The position numbers and the translations under genes were made by a program. Of a DNA stretch of 64,000 bases, positions 1 through 8,916 are shown in pieces. A model generated the notes under the pieces. It was not told the DNA's origin, ran no database searches, and was given only the letters and a program-made list of their open reading frames with translations. The number at the start of each line of letters is the position of its first letter. Positions within the stretch are counted from its first letter, which is position 1. The DNA is from Sneathiella limimaris (GTDB taxonomy: Bacteria > Pseudomonadota > Alphaproteobacteria > Sneathiellales > Sneathiellaceae), in NCBI RefSeq assembly GCF_012932565.1, contig NZ_JABBYJ010000001.1, forward strand, positions 992,001 through 1,056,000. Direction: 5' to 3'.

Positions 1-39
1 TATGTTCACCCGTTTCCGTTCTTTTGGAGGAAATGTCTC

Positions 40-927
40 TTGCAAGCTGAAGAGATAAACAAAGACCAAGTCTTTCTGGACCTGCAAGGCAAGCTTCACC
101 GGCTTGCCTATCGCATGCTTGGAACCGTGGCAGAGGCGGAAGATGCGGTTCAGGAAGCCTGGATCCGCTGGCAGGCCGCGGGCAAACCGGATCTTGACTA
201 TCCCATGGCCTATTTTTCGAAAATTGTGACGCGGATCTGTTTGGACGCTCTGAAAAAAGTCTCTCGCCATCGGGAGTCTTATGTAGGGGTATGGCTCCCG
301 GAACCGGTTGTCGCGAATTGGAGCCTCAACGAATATTCGGATGCGCCAGACGAGCAGGAGGATATCTCATACGCTCTGATGATGGTGCTGGAAAGGCTGA
401 CGCCACTGGAGCGGGCCGCTTATCTCTTGCATGATCTTTTTGAGGTTCCCTTCAATGAAATTGCAGAGATAATCGAGCGCACACCCGCAACCTGCCGAAA
501 GCTCGCGACGCGCGCGCGGGAACATATTCAAAAGGAAGGCGTTCGTTATCAGCCGAGAGAAGCGGATCTTGAAAATCTGCTCACCGTGTTTAAAACGGCC
601 CGCAATACAGGAAATCTGGAGCCTCTGCAAAATCTACTCAGTGAGACTGTGATCTTCTATAACGATGGTGGCGGGAAAGTTCCGGCAGCCATTAACCCCA
701 TTTATGGTCAGGATCGGGTCTTGCGCTTCATCATGGGGCTGGCGTCCAAGTTCAAGCTGTTTGAGGCATCCGAGATTGACATCACCCTCTCCAACGGAAG
801 CCCTGCCCTCAAAATTATTGATGAGCAGGGGGTATTGCAGATCGTGTCATTTGATCTGGAGGAAAACGGCCTGATCACTACCTTTTACGGTCTCCGTAAT
901 CCGGAGAAACTGACCGCTTTTACCTGA
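40..927 (+). CDS. ECF41-type RNA polymerase sigma factor with SnoaL-like C-terminal domain
   Basis: Extracytoplasmic-function sigma factor of 295 residues. Sigma region 2 covers about residues 14-80 and sigma region 4 about 110-165. A fused NTF2/SnoaL-like domain fills the rest (about 175-290). The linker motif YVGVWLPEP at 81-89 and DGGGK at 209-213 are hallmarks of the ECF41 group, in which the C-terminal extension replaces a separate anti-sigma factor and modulates activity. The start is TTG at 40, nine bases after a GGAGG ribosome site at 26-30; the frame stays open to the window edge, so a longer form cannot be excluded. ECF41 genes usually sit beside a carboxymuconolactone-decarboxylase-like or oxidoreductase gene. 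None is downstream here (argS converges), so a partner would lie left of the window. Confidence 0.88.
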   Translation: MQAEEINKDQVFLDLQGKLHRLAYRMLGTVAEAEDAVQEAWIRWQAAGKPDLDYPMAYFSKIVTRICLDALKKVSRHRESYVGVWLPEPVVANWSLNEYSDAPDEQEDISYALMMVLERLTPLERAAYLLHDLFEVPFNEIAEIIERTPATCRKLATRAREHIQKEGVRYQPREADLENLLTVFKTARNTGNLEPLQNLLSETVIFYNDGGGKVPAAINPIYGQDRVLRFIMGLASKFKLFEASEIDITLSNGSPALKIIDEQGVLQIVSFDLEENGLITTFYGLRNPEKLTAFT

Positions 928-929
928 GC

Positions 930-2699
930 CTACATCCGTTCTGGAACATCAATGCCGAGGATATGAAGAACGGCTTCAATCTGGCGAAGGGTAATCGCAC
1001 AGAGGGTTAGCCGCGATGCCCGAACTGCAGGGTCTTTTTCGCCCAGCACATGGCAGTCATGATAGAAGCTGTTAAACTCCTGGGTCAACGCATAGACATG
1101 ATCGCAGAGGATATTTGGCGCGTTCTTTTCCGCCGCTCCTTTTGCCGCTTCGGGTAACCCTGCAAGCGCAAGGATAAGGTTCCGCTCTGCATCCGCCACC
1201 AACTGAACCGGCCCTTGGCTCAAGCTTTGTTCCTCAGCTTTTCTCAGCATGGACTTGATCCGAACCGCCGCATACATCTGGTAGGGGCCTGTGCGTCCTT
1301 CAAACTTTGTAAACCGCTCTAGATCAAAGACGTAGTTGGACATCCGTTGGTTAGACAGATCTGCATATTTAATAGCGGCAACACCGACCTTGGTCGCAAT
1401 ATTCTCAAGCTCTTCTGCACCAAATTTTTCGGCCATTCCAGCTTCGTTTACAACCTTACGGGCTTCGCTGATGGCATCGTCGATCAGGGATCTCAGGCGG
1501 ACAACACCGCCGTCCCGGGTTTTCAGCGGTTTGCCGTCTTTTCCATTGACGGTACCAAAGCCCACATGTTCCAGATGCACAGTATCACGCAGGCTCTTGC
1601 CTTTGCGGGCCGCGCGGAAGACCTGTTCAAAATGCAGGCTCTGGCGGGCATCCACCACATAGAGAATTTTGTCAGGGTGATGTTCTTCTTCACGAAGTTC
1701 AATGGTGGCAAGATCTGTTGTGCCATACATGACCGCGCCGTCCGATTTTTGCAAGATCAGGGGCGGCATTTCCTTTTTGTCGTCGTCTTCTTCGACGCGA
1801 ACGACTGTGGCGCCGTCAGAAATTTCTGAATATCCCTCATCCGCATAGCGTTTGAGCATGGCAGGGATATGATCATTGGTATCGGCCTCACCCTTCCATT
1901 CGGTGAAGTGGGCGCCCAGTAGGTCAAAATCCACCTTGGTTTCCGCAATGGAGATATCCAGCATATGCTGCCAAAGGGCCTTGTAACCCACGCGGCCCTG
2001 TTGCAGCTCAAAAGTTGCAAGCCGGGCGGCTTCCAGAAACTCTGGATCTTCTTTACTCCGGCTGGAGGCTTGCGGGTATAGAACCTGCAGCTCATCCACG
2101 GTGACAGGAGACGTATCCGGATATGGTCCTTCAAAGGCCGGATCGAAATAGGGCAGCTCTGGGTTGGACAGCTCAATTTCCTTAATCAGCAATCCCATGG
2201 GCAGGCCCCAGTCGCCAAAATGCACATCGCTGATAGTCTTATGGCCAAGAAACACGTTCAGCCGGCGTAAAGATTCCCCGATAATGGTGGCTCGCAAATG
2301 ACCCACATGCATGGCTTTCGCCACATTCGGTCCGCCATAATCCAGAATAACAGTTTCCGGTGTCACGCCATCTTTGGCCCCGAAAGAGGGATCATCGGCC
2401 AGTTCATTAAAATGTGCTGTCAGGGAAGCATCGGTCAGGTTCATATTGATGAACCCGGGGCCACCGGTTGTCAGGTCCTGAAAGCTGCCGTCCTTTTCAA
2501 GTTCTGCAACGACAGCCTCGGCGATCTCACGCGGATTTTTCTTCGCCTGTTTGGCAGCGGCTAGTGCACCGTTGCACTGAAACTGGCCCATCTCTTTGCG
2601 CTGGGCTCTGACAATCTTTCCAAGCGCTGGATCAAGGTCGAGTTTTTCAAAGGCTTGTCCGACACGGGTACTAAGCTGAACAAGAAGTGATTGGGCCAC
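930..2699 (-). CDS. argS: Arginine--tRNA ligase (E. coli-like type)
   Basis: Class I aminoacyl-tRNA synthetase that charges tRNA-Arg, cytoplasmic. The HIGH-type motif HVGHLR, the degenerate KMSKS region KPLKTRDGG and the C-terminal ending PERM match the E. coli enzyme closely along the whole length, about 589 residues against 577. The open frame reaches a TTG at 2720, but GTG at 2699 is preceded by AAGGGAAGA at good spacing and gives a normal N-terminus (VAQSLLVQL), so I chose it. The gene converges on the ECF41 sigma gene with only two bases between stops and is divergent from groES. Oddity: the resemblance is to the gammaproteobacterial form rather than the form I associate with alphaproteobacteria, which suggests a second or displaced copy. 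Confidence 0.93.
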   Translation of the reverse strand: MAQSLLVQLSTRVGQAFEKLDLDPALGKIVRAQRKEMGQFQCNGALAAAKQAKKNPREIAEAVVAELEKDGSFQDLTTGGPGFINMNLTDASLTAHFNELADDPSFGAKDGVTPETVILDYGGPNVAKAMHVGHLRATIIGESLRRLNVFLGHKTISDVHFGDWGLPMGLLIKEIELSNPELPYFDPAFEGPYPDTSPVTVDELQVLYPQASSRSKEDPEFLEAARLATFELQQGRVGYKALWQHMLDISIAETKVDFDLLGAHFTEWKGEADTNDHIPAMLKRYADEGYSEISDGATVVRVEEDDDKKEMPPLILQKSDGAVMYGTTDLATIELREEEHHPDKILYVVDARQSLHFEQVFRAARKGKSLRDTVHLEHVGFGTVNGKDGKPLKTRDGGVVRLRSLIDDAISEARKVVNEAGMAEKFGAEELENIATKVGVAAIKYADLSNQRMSNYVFDLERFTKFEGRTGPYQMYAAVRIKSMLRKAEEQSLSQGPVQLVADAERNLILALAGLPEAAKGAAEKNAPNILCDHVYALTQEFNSFYHDCHVLGEKDPAVRASRLTLCAITLRQIEAVLHILGIDVPERM

Positions 2700-2857
2700 G
2701 GGTCTTCCCTTGACTGTCAATGAATGAATTTGTTACGGATGCTGCATCAAGCGTTCCGCTTTGGGGCGTCTTCTATCGGAATTTCGGCATTTCGCCAAGA
2801 GATTCCCAAGATTCAGATGAAATTATTCTCGAATCTCCAACTTTTTTTCATGCACTT

Positions 2858-2887
2858 CTTGACTCTCAAAGCAACACCTCCTAAATC
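2858..2887 (+). promoter_or_regulatory. Candidate heat-shock promoter of groESL
   Basis: CTTGAC at 2858-2863, a 17-base spacer and CTAAAT at 2881-2886 resemble the alphaproteobacterial RpoH pattern (CTTGAC, then CYTATNT) and also a weak housekeeping promoter. The start of transcription would fall around 2893, placing the CIRCE element in the first transcribed bases, the usual arrangement for HrcA control. Confidence 0.5.
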
Positions 2888-2900
2888 GAAGAGGCAATTG

Positions 2901-2927
2901 TTAGCACTCTCAATGGGTGAGTGCTAA
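2901..2927 (+). promoter_or_regulatory. CIRCE operator (HrcA binding site)
   Basis: TTAGCACTC at 2901-2909, nine bases, then GAGTGCTAA at 2919-2927: a perfect match to the CIRCE consensus with the canonical nine-base spacing. HrcA repressor binds this inverted repeat to keep groESL low at normal temperature. It lies 47 bases before groES. Confidence 0.97.
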
Positions 2928-2973
2928 CAGAAGATCTATATTCTCATTAGAACTCATTATTTGGGAGAGTTTA

Positions 2974-3261
2974 ATGTCATTTCGTCCATTGCATGATCGT
3001 GTGCTGGTAAAGCGCGTGGAAAGCGAAGAAAAAACAGCTGGCGGAATTATTCTCGTCGACAGCGCTCAGGAAAAACCTTCTGAAGGTGAAGTTGTTGCAG
3101 TCGGCGGCGGCGCGATTAAAGAAGATGGCTCCGTTCGTCCACTTGACGTCAAAGTTGGCGACAAAGTTATGTTCGGTAAATGGTCCGGAACAGAAGTCAA
3201 GCTCAACGGTGAAGAACTGTTGATCATGAAAGAGTCCGACATCATGGGCATCTTGGGCTAA
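2974..3261 (+). CDS. groES: Co-chaperonin GroES
   Basis: The 95-residue lid subunit of the GroEL/GroES folding machine. The family core ([11 protein letters not shown] near the N-terminus, the mobile loop with [17 protein letters not shown], and the closing [16 protein letters not shown]) is intact and the length is standard. The ATG at 2974 follows GGGAGAG at 2963-2969. The frame is open further upstream, but that would begin inside the CIRCE element. First gene of the groES-groEL operon, 34 bases before groEL, under CIRCE control. Confidence 0.98.
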   Translation: MSFRPLHDRVLVKRVESEEKTAGGIILVDSAQEKPSEGEVVAVGGGAIKEDGSVRPLDVKVGDKVMFGKWSGTEVKLNGEELLIMKESDIMGILG

Positions 3262-3283
3262 CCGGCGACAACACGAAGATTAG

Positions 3284-4948
<1,665 letters not shown>

Positions 4949-4976
4949 GCCATCCCCAACCGTTTATCCAAAAGAG

Positions 4977-5009
4977 AAGGGCTGCGAATTTCGCAGCCCT
5001 TTTTCTTTA
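4977..5009 (+). terminator. Rho-independent terminator of groESL
   Basis: AAGGGCTGCGAA (4977-4988) pairs with TTCGCAGCCCTT (4990-5001), followed by a T-rich run to 5009. An almost perfect 12-bp stem directly after groEL. Confidence 0.93.
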
Positions 5010-5052
5010 TCTTGAGCCATAGTCTCAGCCGCAAGCTTAGCCTTTTATCAGG

Positions 5053-5676
5053 TCAGGATTTCTGAAACACCTGAATGAAGTTATTGGCAGGCATAGCAAT
5101 GCTCTGCCGATGATGCAGCCCTTCTTTCTTCGCGACCTCTGAAACTTCCCCAATATCGCGAATACCAAATCCTGGGTTCAGTCCTTTCAGCCAGTCTTCA
5201 AACTTTTTGTTGCTGTCGGCTGTATGTTCTCCATCCACTTTGTAAGGCCCATAAAGGATCATCAGGTTTCCAGGTGACAGGATCCGCGATGCCCCGTTAA
5301 AGAGACCCAGCGTCACTTCCCAGGGGGAAATGTGGATCATGTTTGCATTGAAGATGGCCGAAATATCGCGATGCTCATAATCAGGCGCCTCCACCGGCCA
5401 CGGGTTTGCGCAGGCATCCAATCGCAAGGTTGGCTTGATATTGGCAAGCCCCGCATGCTCGCGCCAGGCTTCTGCGCTGGTAAAATGTTCATCATCAAAG
5501 TTGGTCGGCTGCCAGGTCACATCTGGAAAGGCGCTGGCAAAGTGGACGGCATGCTCCCCGGTGCCCGAGGCAATCTCAAGAACAGTTTCGCTTCCCTCCA
5601 AAAGGTCTTTTAAAACGGAAAGGATCGGGTCGCGGTTTCTTTCCGCAGCAGGGGCAAATTGTCGGTTATCACTCAC
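5053..5676 (-). CDS. DUF938-family SAM-dependent methyltransferase
   Basis: Predicted class I methyltransferase of 207 residues. The SAM-binding loop LEIASGTGEH, the opening FAPAAERNRDPIL and the central NANMIHISPW are typical of DUF938 proteins; the substrate of the family is not established. I chose GTG at 5676, which overlaps the upstream stop as GTGA and yields the usual start SDNRQFAPAAERN; a longer reading to ATG 5712 would run deep into the preceding gene. It is the last gene of the sigma / anti-sigma / sensor operon and is probably translated by coupling, so it may be a target of that regulatory unit. Confidence 0.85.
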   Translation of the reverse strand: MSDNRQFAPAAERNRDPILSVLKDLLEGSETVLEIASGTGEHAVHFASAFPDVTWQPTNFDDEHFTSAEAWREHAGLANIKPTLRLDACANPWPVEAPDYEHRDISAIFNANMIHISPWEVTLGLFNGASRILSPGNLMILYGPYKVDGEHTADSNKKFEDWLKGLNPGFGIRDIGEVSEVAKKEGLHHRQSIAMPANNFIQVFQKS

Positions 5677-6143
5677 TCGTTTTCTTCTTTCTCGTGTCTC
5701 CATCGGGACCATCTGGGAAAGCCCTCGCCGAAAAACGCTTTGCGTTGATCGGGCGATAAGGACTTGGCTGTTTCCAGCAAGGTCGTGAAGAACGTATTTT
5801 CTGCCAGTCGCTTATATTGAACAATGTTGTCATATTCTCGCGCGATCGCGTCTTCGTCCAGCGGATCTTCTGACAGCAGTTCCGCCAGCTTGTGATTATG
5901 GGCAATAATATTGCGGATTTCCCCACGAATTTTGTCTCTCCGCTGATGCCAGATATCGTGCACTGTCGATCGGTAGGACCCATCCAGCGTCGACATGGCG
6001 GCACGCCGATCAAACATCATTCCGCCAAGTCCGCCTTTGTGGTGACCATGGCGAAACCACTGCGCACCGATAAATCCAATTGCCATCAAATTGATCAAGA
6101 GGGAGATAATCAGGACAATCTTGAAAATACGGGATTTAGCCAT
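5673..6143 (-). CDS. Periplasmic metal-sensor-like protein (CnrX / heavy-metal sensor family)
   Basis: A 156-residue protein with one N-terminal membrane anchor (about residues 8-27) followed by a His-rich patch (RHGHHKGG) and a helical periplasmic domain of the CpxP/ZraP/CnrX sort (RDKIRGEIRN, LSPDQRKAFF). In cnrYXH systems CnrX senses nickel or cobalt and releases the sigma factor from its membrane anti-sigma partner. Here it overlaps the anti-sigma gene by eight bases and the methyltransferase gene by four, so co-translation is likely. The inducing signal cannot be read from sequence; metal or envelope stress are both possible. Confidence 0.75.
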   Translation of the reverse strand: MAKSRIFKIVLIISLLINLMAIGFIGAQWFRHGHHKGGLGGMMFDRRAAMSTLDGSYRSTVHDIWHQRRDKIRGEIRNIIAHNHKLAELLSEDPLDEDAIAREYDNIVQYKRLAENTFFTTLLETAKSLSPDQRKAFFGEGFPRWSRWRHEKEENE

Positions 6144-6579
6144 TGTTTAAATCTCCAAACCAATCGGAAACAGATCCTGACTGGGTCAGGGCATCGTAAC
6201 TTTGTAAATTATCTTGTATCAAGAATTCCAGGCTGTAACTGCCAATTAAAATTCCGAGACAGGCCGCCGCGATCAAGCCCCCAATTGGTGCCGGGGATAA
6301 CAGGTCCCGGAGGAAATCCCGAAGGGAGGGGGATGTGAGCGTTTCTTCCGCATCGGCCATGACCTTGCCCATCAAAAAGGCGGGTGCTGATTGCGGCGCC
6401 ACCTGATTTAAAAACAGGTCCACAGCTTTGGCTTCTGCAAGGCGATCGGACAAGGCAGGGTTTGTGGCAATCAGGGAATAAAGCGCGCGATCTGCCTCTG
6501 GCCATTTTTCGGGGTCGGCCCCGTAACTGTCCAGCAGATGGTTCAAGCGGTTCATTTTTTCTGTTTCTGACTGAGTCAT
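6136..6579 (-). CDS. Putative membrane anti-sigma factor (YGADP type)
   Basis: A 147-residue protein between an ECF sigma gene and a periplasmic sensor gene. The N-terminus carries RLNHLLDSYGADPEKWPEADR, a pattern common in small alphaproteobacterial anti-sigma-like proteins. One membrane span is predicted at about 97-117 (IGGLIAAACLGILIGSYSL), leaving a short periplasmic tail. The start overlaps the sigma-factor stop as ATGA (6576-6579), the classical coupling of a sigma gene with its antagonist. Function is inferred from position and topology, as no zinc-binding HxxxCxxC motif is present. Confidence 0.7.
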   Translation of the reverse strand: MTQSETEKMNRLNHLLDSYGADPEKWPEADRALYSLIATNPALSDRLAEAKAVDLFLNQVAPQSAPAFLMGKVMADAEETLTSPSLRDFLRDLLSPAPIGGLIAAACLGILIGSYSLEFLIQDNLQSYDALTQSGSVSDWFGDLNNG

Positions 6580-7148
6580 TTGACAACTCCACCTAGCTCA
6601 CCCCGTTGAGGGGTCAATAGTTCGCGTAATTTGCGGCGCCCTCGTGCCAGCAGGGATTCAAGGGCATCGACAGAGATATCCATTTTGGCCGCGGCATCGA
6701 TATTTGAACACTCTTCGAAATGGACCAGTGTGACAGCAACGCGCTGCCGCGCAGGAAGTTGCTGGATCGCCTGCTGGACCTGATCGTTTACCTGATCTCT
6801 TTGCCTCTGTTCCAGTGGATCCGGCGCCGGATCCTCAATTTCCGGCATTTCCCCATCGGAAAAGCGGTTTTCCTTTCGCAGCCGATCAATGCAAAGATTA
6901 TGAATGACCGTGTGCAGCCAGGTTGAAATTTGCGCTTTGGCCTGCCATTTGGGGGCTATTTTCCAAAGTCTTAAAAAAGCATCCTGTACCACATCCTCGC
7001 TGTGGCTGGCATTTCCGAGCATCATATAGGCAACCGAATAGGCCCTGTTCATATGTGCTGAACAGAGGTCTCTACAGGCCTTCATGTCGCCTTTGGCAAC
7101 TTTTGCCATCAGGTCAGCATCCTGCCGTCTTAGGTCTTCACTTTGCAT
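6576..7148 (-). CDS. ECF RNA polymerase sigma factor
   Basis: A 190-residue ECF sigma factor. Region 2 covers about 25-95 (AYSVAYMMLGNASHSEDVVQ, then FLRLWKIAPKW) and region 4 about 125-180 (LPARQRVAVTLVHFEECSN and the helix-turn-helix SVDALESLLARGRRKLRELL). It heads a four-gene operon with anti-sigma, CnrX-like sensor and DUF938 methyltransferase, all overlapping by 4-8 bases. By analogy with CnrH it would be held at the membrane until the sensor responds. Upstream, GGAAT (revcomp of 7210-7214) is a possible -35, but I see no -10 at standard spacing. Confidence 0.9.
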   Translation of the reverse strand: MQSEDLRRQDADLMAKVAKGDMKACRDLCSAHMNRAYSVAYMMLGNASHSEDVVQDAFLRLWKIAPKWQAKAQISTWLHTVIHNLCIDRLRKENRFSDGEMPEIEDPAPDPLEQRQRDQVNDQVQQAIQQLPARQRVAVTLVHFEECSNIDAAAKMDISVDALESLLARGRRKLRELLTPQRGELGGVVK

Positions 7149-7292
7149 TCGCTACGAATTCTGCCTACTTTTTTGCCAAGGCTTTAGCCTTAAACGGGTC
7201 AGAGAGCATATTCCGTCGATTTAATTTGCTCATGGAAAGAGGCTTTTCATTTTCACCCTGAAACGATACAAGCTCCGCATGGAGAATTTAAG

Positions 7293-7499
7293 ATGAAAAG
7301 AAAAAAGTTACTGGGCCTCTTTCTGTTTCTGGTCTTCATCACTGTTTATGTGTTTGCGGTGATGTTGCTTGCGGTACATGTCCTGCCGGATAATCGCTGG
7401 GTAGAGCTTATCTTTTATCCAATCGCTGGTATCGTCTGGATTTTTCCGGCCAAGTCGCTGGTCCGACTGATGTTGCCTGGAGATGATTCTTCCCAGTGA
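7293..7499 (+). CDS. DUF2842 small membrane protein
   Basis: A 68-residue protein with two predicted membrane spans (about 6-28 and 40-60) and the WVELIFYPIAGIVWIFPA segment typical of DUF2842, a family largely limited to alphaproteobacteria and of unknown function. ATG at 7293 follows GGAG at 7281-7284. It is divergent from the ECF operon and stands alone. Confidence 0.8.
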   Translation: MKRKKLLGLFLFLVFITVYVFAVMLLAVHVLPDNRWVELIFYPIAGIVWIFPAKSLVRLMLPGDDSSQ

Positions 7500-7514
7500 T
7501 GGAGCAAAAAAGAA

Positions 7515-7585
7515 GCCGGACCGAGAGGGGGGGTATCGGCCCGGCTGGATCAGCTTATCAGTGGGAGAGGGGAGTTTCTCACTGA
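7515..7585 (+). other. Two tandem stem-loops in an intergenic region
   Basis: GCCGG-A-CCGA (7515-7524) pairs with TCGG-C-CCGGC (7536-7545), and TCAGTGGGAGA (7558-7568) pairs with TCTCACTGA (7577-7585) with one bulge. Neither is followed by a T-run, so they are not ordinary terminators. They lie between the convergent DUF2842 and Nudix genes. A structured RNA 3' end, a transcription-blocking structure or a repeat element are possible. Confidence 0.45.
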
Positions 7586-7692
7586 TTAGCAAATCTCTAA
7601 TTACTCACACTAATATTGATATAGGCATCACATTAAAAATTTCTACTATGAAAGCCTAAAATTTATTGCTTTTTTGAGAAAATAAGAGGGGC

Positions 7693-8124
7693 TTAGAAAG
7701 TTCTGTGCGCACGTGATTTTTCAACGGCCTGAACGGTGCCCTCAGAAAGGTCCAGCGAATATAGATCCGCGTAGGCAATCCACTTCGCGTCCTCGGCGTC
7801 ATCCCCGGCCTGCAAGGTACCGTTCACATAGCGTGCGACAAACACCAGAATGGAAAAATGAAAGCGTGTTTTTGACGCGTCATCCTCCTCAATCACTTCG
7901 ATCAGATCAATGAGGGGGCCAACCTCAGCGGTGATATCCGTCTCCTCCAACACTTCCCGGCGAACGCCAATTTCTGCCGTTTCGCCCAGACTTTGTGCGC
8001 CGCCCGGCAGATACCAGTCTCCTTTGGAGGGCTCTTTCCCCCGCTTGATCAGCAGAAACTCATCATCCCTCCAAACCACTGCGCACAGGCAGCAATAGGG
8101 ACGGGCTGGATATTCCCGGCTCAT
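7693..8124 (-). CDS. Nudix hydrolase
   Basis: A 143-residue Nudix protein. The Nudix box runs from GGAQSLGE to REVLEETDI at about residues 41-63. The usual glycine near the end of the box is Asp here, while the catalytic REVLEE core is intact. Nudix enzymes hydrolyse nucleoside diphosphates linked to another group; the substrate cannot be assigned. The ATG at 8124 lies three bases after the alpha/beta hydrolase stop, so the two form an operon. Confidence 0.87.
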   Translation of the reverse strand: MSREYPARPYCCLCAVVWRDDEFLLIKRGKEPSKGDWYLPGGAQSLGETAEIGVRREVLEETDITAEVGPLIDLIEVIEEDDASKTRFHFSILVFVARYVNGTLQAGDDAEDAKWIAYADLYSLDLSEGTVQAVEKSRAHRTF

Positions 8125-8127
8125 GAC

Positions 8128-8883
8128 CTACCGGCTGACCTTGGCGCAAACCGTTTCCACCGCGATGAAGAGCCGGTTTATATCGTCCTGCTCGGAAAGT
8201 CGGTGATCGCCATCCTTGACCAGGGTTACATCCACATCGGTGCTGGTCAGTTTTTCCTGGATCTGAAGGGCCGTCTCCCAAGGGACGCTGTCATCTTTCA
8301 TCCCCTGTAGCAAATGCACTGGACCATCAAAGGGAATGTCACCCTGCATGACCAGATTACGATCGCCATCATCCAGCAGTTTTCTGGTGATGGTGTATGG
8401 CTCATCTGAATATTCGGTTGGCTCTTCCCAATATCCCTGCCGTTCAATATCGGCCTTGGCTTCATCGCTCATATCTGCGCGCATGCGCAAGGTGAAATCC
8501 GGTGCAGCGGCAATGCCGACAAATCCGGCAACCCGATCAGGCCGCAAAAGCGCCATGCGAAGTCCGATCCATCCGCCCATGGAGGAGCCGACAATGACTT
8601 GCGGTCCAGCTGTGCAATTATCCAGAACCGCCAGCGCGTCATCAGTCCAGCGGCTGATGCAGCCATCTGTGAAATTTCCTGTCGATTGTCCGTGCCCCAG
8701 ATAATCAAACCGTGTATAGCTTCTGCCGATACCCTGCATCGCGGCTTCTAGGGCGATGGCCTTGGTGCCTTCCATGTCGGACATGAAGCCGGAACAGAAA
8801 ATCACACCGGCACTCTCGCCTGCGCTATGATGATAGGCTATAGATTGTCCATCTGGACGTTGCAGAAGTTCAGGAGTAGACAT
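8128..8883 (-). CDS. Alpha/beta hydrolase (ABHD10-like)
   Basis: A 251-residue serine hydrolase of the alpha/beta fold. The nucleophile elbow is GSSMGGW (Ser near residue 97), the acid is probably in MKDDSVPW and the catalytic His in KDGDHRLS. The overall pattern, including RFDYLGHGQSTG, resembles the mitochondrial ABHD10 thioesterase/esterase group, which has alphaproteobacterial relatives. The frame continues far upstream, but that part is antisense to the GT4 gene; ATG at 8883 gives the normal N-terminus (MSTPELLQRPDGQSIAYH). It is cotranscribed with the Nudix gene and divergent from the glycosyltransferases. Confidence 0.85.
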   Translation of the reverse strand: MSTPELLQRPDGQSIAYHHSAGESAGVIFCSGFMSDMEGTKAIALEAAMQGIGRSYTRFDYLGHGQSTGNFTDGCISRWTDDALAVLDNCTAGPQVIVGSSMGGWIGLRMALLRPDRVAGFVGIAAAPDFTLRMRADMSDEAKADIERQGYWEEPTEYSDEPYTITRKLLDDGDRNLVMQGDIPFDGPVHLLQGMKDDSVPWETALQIQEKLTSTDVDVTLVKDGDHRLSEQDDINRLFIAVETVCAKVSR

Positions 8884-8916
8884 ATTTTTTCTAACCGAGC
8901 TAGAGATTAAAGAACC

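Noticed and set aside
7200-7220. GGAAT as the -35 of an ECF promoter for the CnrH-like sigma gene
   Set aside because: The nearest CGTT is 13 bases away, shorter than usual ECF spacing, so the match is not convincing.
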